NCBI GenBank assembly: GCA_027600665.1
Contig: JADGJL010000314.1
Location: 1 to 25,587 of the forward strand
Origin: Irineochytrium annulatum
Taxonomy: Eukaryota > Chytridiomycota > Chytridiomycetes > Chytridiales > Chytridiaceae
Length of the DNA stretch: 25,587 bases
Direction: 5' to 3'
Position numbers and translations under genes: made by a program. Under the pieces are notes generated by a model. That model did no database searches. It was not told where the DNA came from and saw only the letters and a list, made by a program, of their open reading frames with translations. Within the stretch, counting starts at the first letter, position 1. Each line of letters opens with the position of its first letter. This document shows positions 21,544 through 25,587 of the stretch, piece after piece.

Positions 21544-22253
21544 ACTTTCGCGATTCATGCAGAGGGAAACTGACGTGGCCACGCATGATCACCGATCCCC
21601 TCACGGCATCGGCACGGCTCTTGCTGGCTAGCATGCAAAGTGAGGTGATCAATTTCGCGATCGCATCTGCTTTTCAGGATCCTCCTGGATTCCGTACACC
21701 AATCTCTTCACCCGACGGGGCGTCGAGGACCGTTGTGGCGGGTGCATTATTGGCTAAACTGCTCTGAAGGTGCGACGGTATATTGGAACGCCGCTTTCGG
21801 CTTTAGCTTCAAACGCGCTCAACCTACCGCAAAGATTCCGCGAAAGCCCTGCCCGCAAGATGGTTATTCCTTTATTTTTATTTCGTGTTCTTCCATTAGC
21901 CCCAAACGGCAATCTTGTGTGTACAGAGGCTGCCAACACCCTCCGAGGACGTTCTTGCATGCAGACTTGGAGTCACCATCACGGACTTGGGCTCACATGC
22001 GTAGCGGCCTCGTCGGTACTTAAGCTTCAAATCTAATGGTTAATTAATGAAAGTACACGTCGCTTCATGTGAAGCAACCGGTCTTCTTTGGTTCCCACGA
22101 TCAGTGCCTTTTACCTTCTCGTATGTAATCAATAAACTGGACGTATAAATTTAATAAACGAGAGCGTTGATTTTTACCGTGACCAGGGTCCAGCTTGTTG
22201 CCGCTAATTTTTTTGTGACAAGAGAGTAGGCTAGTAATATAACTGGTAACACT

Positions 22254-22259
22254 TTTATT
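22254..22259 (-). promoter_or_regulatory. Candidate polyadenylation signal of sHSP copy 2
   Basis: Minus-strand AATAAA about 166 bases past the stop at 22425, in AT-rich sequence. A chance match is possible. Confidence 0.35.
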
Positions 22260-22424
22260 CTGCATGCCTGCACATATTTTCAAGGGATATATAATTTCTA
22301 CTAAGTTAACTAGTCTGCGGATAAGGAAGCATAATGCAGAATAGAAGGCAATCAAGAGAGCCAACACCATTATCCCACAAGTGATCCGAAATCACCGCAT
22401 ATCGCACCACATGCCCGTAACACC

Positions 22425-23166
22425 TCACTGCACCTCAATCCTTTTGGGTGCTTCCTCCGGCGGCAGTTCCTTCTTTCCCACATTCACCTCCAGCACGCCA
22501 TCCTTCATGCTCGCGCTGATCTGCCCCTTGTCCGCGTCGTCAGGCAATCGGATGGATCGGCTAAAGCGCCCGTAAGACCGCTCAACGAGATGTCGCTTCT
22601 CTCCCTTCCCTTCCTTCTCCTCGCCTTCCTTCTGCTGCTCGTTTGTGTGGGATCGCTCGCCCGAGATTGTGAGGACGTCGTCCTTGATAGAGATGTTGAC
22701 GTCATCCTATTCGCACAAAGAGTTAGCACAACACCGCATCATCCGAAAATAACTTTGGACAAACATAACATACCTTGCTCAACCCCGGCAGATCGGCCTT
22801 GATGGTGTAAGCTTTATCGTTCTCGCTCAGATCCATCCTGACGCCGCGGAAAAACACACTGTCCATCAGACTGCCCGCGTTGGGCCTGTGGGCGATTTGC
22901 GATCCACCTTCGCCGGAGCCCGTGATCTGCGCCTGAGCGTCAGTGGGTCGAAGAAGCCGTCCCGTGAAGTCGGAGAAGAACGGGTCGCGGAACGCGTCGG
23001 TGAAGAAGGGATCGTTGAAGAATGTGTCGAACGGGTGCCGAGAACGGCCGAGGAGGGAAAGGTGGCGGACGCTGAGAGGAGTTGCCGAGAAGGTAGAGGC
23101 GCGCGGAAGGCCGGCGCGGCAGGAGCGGATGGCGCGGGAGCCGTGTTGGAGAAGGCGTGGGTTCAT
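22425..23166 (-). CDS. Mitochondrial small heat-shock protein (Hsp20/alpha-crystallin family), copy 2
   Basis: Two exons, 23166-22774 and 22706-22425, phase 0, intron 67 nt; 224 residues. The start MNPRLLQHGSRAIRSCRAG is a basic presequence that resembles copy 1 (LLQ.GSRA and RHLSL.G are shared), so both were probably mitochondrial before duplication. A Phe-rich segment (HPFDTFFNDPFF) precedes the alpha-crystallin domain (about 108-215; VRMDLSENDKAYTIKADLP, DVLTISGERS, VERSYGRFSRSIRLP, KDGVLEVNVGKK). Unlike copy 1, the mid-domain loop carries a highly charged insert of about 15 residues rich in Lys and Glu (KEGEEKEGKGEKR). The tail KRIEV is an I-x-I/V motif. Role: ATP-independent chaperone, probably in mitochondria. 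Its intron sits at a different place in the domain from that of copy 1. Confidence 0.93.
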
Positions 23167-23574
23167 CGTTGCTGTCGGCTGTTGTTGCGTTTGGAGGGCT
23201 CGAGATCAAGCGATTAGCACGTACAGAATTAGAAAGGGTGCTGCAGTTGGAGGCCGTTATAAAGCGCGCGTTCGGGGAATTTAGGATGACGCGGAGAACG
23301 AGAACTTGCGAGAACTTCCTGTGACGACTCCATCGGTCGTCAAAGTTGCGGAGTGGGACGTGGCAGCACGCCAATCGCGCCGATAATACCCGTGGTGGAA
23401 GGAAGTTCCCTAGGGTCCAGCTGGCGTTCAGGCTTTCTTTTTCCATGACAGTCCCTGCATTTAACAGCTCAACAAACTCTGCACAGCGCGTAACTCCATG
23501 AGTTTTTTATTCTCCAACCTGAGTGCCCATACTCGCACTCCGTTAACCCCCACGTCCTTCACATCCCCGCCATC
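23167..23574. promoter_or_regulatory. Promoter of sHSP copy 2 and 3' flank of the enoyl-CoA hydratase gene
   Basis: 408 bases between two minus-strand genes. The left side holds the heat-shock-element-like site. The right side has a minus-strand AATAAA near 23505, about 65-70 bases after the hydratase stop. No gene is visible here. Confidence 0.5.
23301..23320. promoter_or_regulatory. Heat-shock-element-like motif, sHSP copy 2
   Basis: The 20 bases AGAACTTGCGAGAACTTCCT split into four five-base units of alternating GAA and inverted TTC type. Two are perfect GAA, and two have one mismatch while keeping the key C. The site is about 135 bases before the ATG at 23166, almost the same distance as the related motif of copy 1. 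Heat-shock factor binding is inference from this match and from the gene family. Confidence 0.5.
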
Positions 23575-24942
23575 TTACTCGTGCTTGAAGTTGGGCTTGC
23601 GCTTCCCGGCGAAGGCGGCCATGCCCTCCTTTTGGTCGTGCTGTCGAAAAAGAAAGAGTGTCATGAAGGAGGAAGGGGATGGAACGCCTTACGGTAGCAA
23701 AGGTGCTGTGGAAGAGGCGGCGCTCGAGGTGGAGGCCTTCTGTGAGGGACATCTCGAATGCTGTGTCGAAGGGTGGAGAGTTAGTATACGTGTATAGGCA
23801 ATATTCCCATGGGACGCTCTCCCTCCCCCTTTTTTTAACCCCGTCCTCCACTCTCTCCTCGCCACTGCCCCTTCCTTTCATTTCCCACCCTCGGGTCTCT
23901 CGTCCACCCGCTTTTCCTCACCCCTCGCAACCGTCCAGCCCTTGTCTTCCTCTCTTGGCCCCAAACCGAGGTACACGTACACTTGTTAACAGCCTCCTTC
24001 GCCATCATCACAATCGGCATCGAGAACCCAGCAATCGTCTCGGCCTTCTTCACGGCCTCCTCCACCAACGTCTCCGCTGGGAACACCTTCGCGACAAGCC
24101 CGGCCTTCTCGGCCTCCTCCGCGTCAATCTGCCCGCCCGTAAGGACAAGGTCCATGGCCTTCGCCTTGCCGACGGCCTGGGTGAGGCGCTGCGTGCCACC
24201 GGCGCCGGGGATAGTGCCGAGCGTGATCTCCGGTTGGCCGAACTTGGCCTTGTGGCCCGCGTAGATGATGTCGCACATCATGGCGACCTCGCAGCCTCCT
24301 CCGAGCTGTTAACAAGCGTAATCATTATAACGAACGAGTATGAAGAGGAAATAGAGGAGTTGGGGATGACGTACCGCGTACCCGTTAACGGCCGCGATGA
24401 TGGGCTTCCTGATGCTGTTGATGCCCGTCCAGTCCCCGATAAAGTTCTTCTTGTAGTTGTCGATGAACGTGAGCGAGCTCATCTCCTTGATGTCGGCACC
24501 CGCTGTGAAATCGCCCATCCCAATTAGTTTCACACATGCGGCCATCTGAGCAACTCGACAACCGTACCGGCAAAAGCCTTCTCACTTCCCGTGAGAACGA
24601 TACACCCGACGCTCTCATCGGCATCGAACTCCCTCAGCGCGTCGTTCAGGTCCTTCATTAAAGGGCTCGAGAGCGCGTTCAGGGCCTTCGGGCGGTTTAA
24701 AGTGACGAGGCCCACGCGCCCACGCTTCTCCGTCAGGACGTGGGTGTATTGGCCTGTTCATGCCCCAACACAGCAGGTTAGCTCATGATCCCGCGATGCA
24801 TTCGGGAGAGGACGGCATTGTAAGGAAAGAAAATGAAAAGCGATGGAAAAAGGAGAGTACCAAGTGCGGCGGATGTGGAGGAGAAGGCACGGGCCGAGGA
24901 CGGGCGCGCGACGGCGCGGAGGGAGGTCAGGAGGGCCGTCAT
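23575..24942 (-). CDS. ECHS1: Mitochondrial short-chain enoyl-CoA hydratase (crotonase)
   Basis: Six exons: 24942-24861, 24753-24568, 24502-24375, 24305-23981, 23760-23693 and 23640-23575, giving 284 residues (human ECHS1 is 290). The start [20 protein letters not shown] is an Arg/Ser/Ala-rich mitochondrial presequence, probably cut near RAFSSTSAA. The crotonase fold follows, with [25 protein letters not shown] (oxyanion hole, joined across intron 2), and [11 protein letters not shown] plus [15 protein letters not shown]. Glu138 and Glu158 match the two catalytic glutamates of rat hydratase, with the same 20-residue spacing. The C terminus reads [20 protein letters not shown]. It hydrates trans-2-enoyl-CoA to (S)-3-hydroxyacyl-CoA in mitochondrial beta-oxidation and branched-chain amino-acid breakdown. 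Intron 4 (23980-23761) is unusually long for this window and pyrimidine-rich on the plus strand. Confidence 0.96.
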
Positions 24943-25467
24943 TGCTGGTGTGATTGGAACAGGAAGCGTTTGCAATTTTGACGTCTTTATATGCGTCACT
25001 TCTCCTATCTCACTCCACTCTTGCCATCCGACAACGACGTTCGTCCATGACAGCGCCTCCCTATGCCATCTAATACACACAAAGACTTTTTTCTTTTTTT
25101 TCGTTGGAGGTATGGCGTCCTCACGCTACCTTGGACGGACTGACATGGCGCCGCGCGACATCAACTTAGGTTCCCTTCGTCGTCCTGCGCGGGTCTGAAG
25201 CTCCCGCCGTAATGTTCTCATCTGCTGGCGTGGAGGCACAGGACCGTTTGTAGGTTTTGAGGGCGGAAGAGACTGGGCCGTTGGTGGGACACACGCGATG
25301 GGCGTTGACGATGATGCGACCAGATGCACGACAGCCCGACGCCAGCTTGTATTGACGACAAGCGAAATCGTGTCGACGTGAAAGGGCACCTTGATCGCAT
25401 AGTTAGTCACCTGCCTAAGGAGGCAACGATTATAGCAGCAACAAAATTAGAAGAGTCAACAAAATTA
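24943..25467. other. Intergenic region between the hydratase gene and tRNA-Gly
   Basis: 525 bases containing the hydratase promoter next to 24943. On the minus strand 25410-25126 stays open for about 94 residues after an AG-ended acceptor-like site, but it lacks an ATG start and any recognisable domain. On the plus strand a short frame begins with ATG at about 25112. Neither has support. A T-rich run is seen near 25086-25104. Confidence 0.45.
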
Positions 25468-25538
25468 GCGTTGGTGGTTTAATGGTAAAATTGCCGCTTG
25501 CCATGCGGCAGCTCCGGGTTCGATTCCCGGCCAACGCA
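25468..25538 (+). tRNA. tRNA-Gly(GCC): tRNA-Gly with anticodon GCC
   Basis: 71 bases fold as a full cloverleaf without an intron. The acceptor stem pairs GCGTTGG with CCAACGC, followed by discriminator A. The D arm contains box A (TGGTTTAATGG) and the T arm contains box B (GGTTCGATTCC), both matching eukaryotic polymerase III promoters. The anticodon stem GCCGC/GCGGC (25493-25497, 25505-25509) encloses the loop TTGCCAT with GCC at 25500-25502, which reads GGC and GGU glycine codons. No CCA is encoded, as expected for a nuclear tRNA. Confidence 0.97.
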
Positions 25539-25556
25539 CAGTCTGAAAAAAGAGGC

Positions 25557-25566
25557 TTTTCTTTTT
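25557..25566 (+). terminator. RNA polymerase III terminator of tRNA-Gly
   Basis: Two T runs, four at 25557-25560 and five at 25562-25566, begin 18 bases after the tRNA end. Four or more T residues on the non-template strand are the usual polymerase III stop. Confidence 0.75.
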
Positions 25567-25587
25567 ACGAGACGTATTCTTTTTATG

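Larger units (their letters stand above)
21401..22424. other. 1-kb intergenic region between the two heat-shock genes
   Basis: The left part is the promoter of heat-shock copy 1. The right part is the AT-rich 3' flank of copy 2, with a minus-strand AATAAA at 22254-22259 about 166 bases after that stop. Several short open frames cross 21500-22040 but none shows a domain, a splice partner or a matching frame on its neighbours. I see no repeat or RNA gene. Confidence 0.55.

Noticed and set aside
21501..22036. Several short open frames on both strands between the sHSP genes
   Set aside because: No splice partners, no motifs and no support beyond length; they lie in promoter and 3' flank DNA.
23679..24527. 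282-residue plus-strand open frame across the enoyl-CoA hydratase gene
   Set aside because: It runs opposite strong ECHS1 exons and through a pyrimidine-rich intron; the protein shows no family features.
25126..25410. Minus-strand frame of about 94 residues next to tRNA-Gly
   Set aside because: Starts at GTG after an acceptor-like AG, so it could be a last exon, but any upstream exon would have to lie across the tRNA gene and no domain is seen. Left unannotated.

Overview
The window is nuclear DNA of a fungus, most likely a zoosporic (chytrid-like) lineage. It holds eight protein-coding genes and one tRNA. The genes are split by short introns of about 40-100 nt, with GT..AG ends and often a CTAAC/CTGAC-like branch site. 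A pentafunctional AROM gene is fungal in character. A triple-doublecortin protein and a large IQ-motif protein, both of the kind expected around microtubules and flagella, suggest an organism with a motile flagellate stage. The lineage call is inference; the gene calls rest on reconstructed exon joins that keep frame and family motifs.

Layout. 308-1849 (-): Sec14/CRAL-TRIO protein with a C-terminal GOLD domain. 1947-7032 (-): AROM, five shikimate-pathway domains in one 1657-residue protein, ending only 97 bp from the Sec14 start codon. 7033-7522: bidirectional promoter with a 19-bp perfect palindrome. 7523-10612 (+): protein with three doublecortin domains and a long acidic tail that contains a tandem KQRSRVSVA-type repeat. 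10613-11022: convergent 3' region with a nested hairpin. 11023-13988 (-): SCY1-like (SCYL3/PACE-1-type) pseudokinase, apparently N-myristoylated. 14647-20104 (-): very large IQ-motif protein assembled from seven exons. 20634-21400 and 22425-23166 (-): two paralogous small heat-shock proteins with mitochondrial presequences, each preceded by a very similar heat-shock-element-like motif. 23575-24942 (-): mitochondrial enoyl-CoA hydratase. 25468-25538 (+): tRNA-Gly(GCC).

How the genes relate. There is no operon logic, and this looks like an ordinary compact eukaryotic neighbourhood. Two themes stand out. The doublecortin gene and the IQ gene both grew by duplicating intron-bounded modules: introns fall at the same place and phase in each copy. 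Both also carry long basic Ser/Arg-rich tracts that look like phosphorylation or microtubule-binding regions. The second theme is mitochondrial protein quality control and fatty-acid beta-oxidation at the right-hand end (two sHSPs and ECHS1).

I see no mobile elements, CRISPR arrays, rRNA or viral genes. No complete new system is evident. The least described items are the IQ/THEG-like protein, the doublecortin repeat array and the shared sHSP promoter motif.
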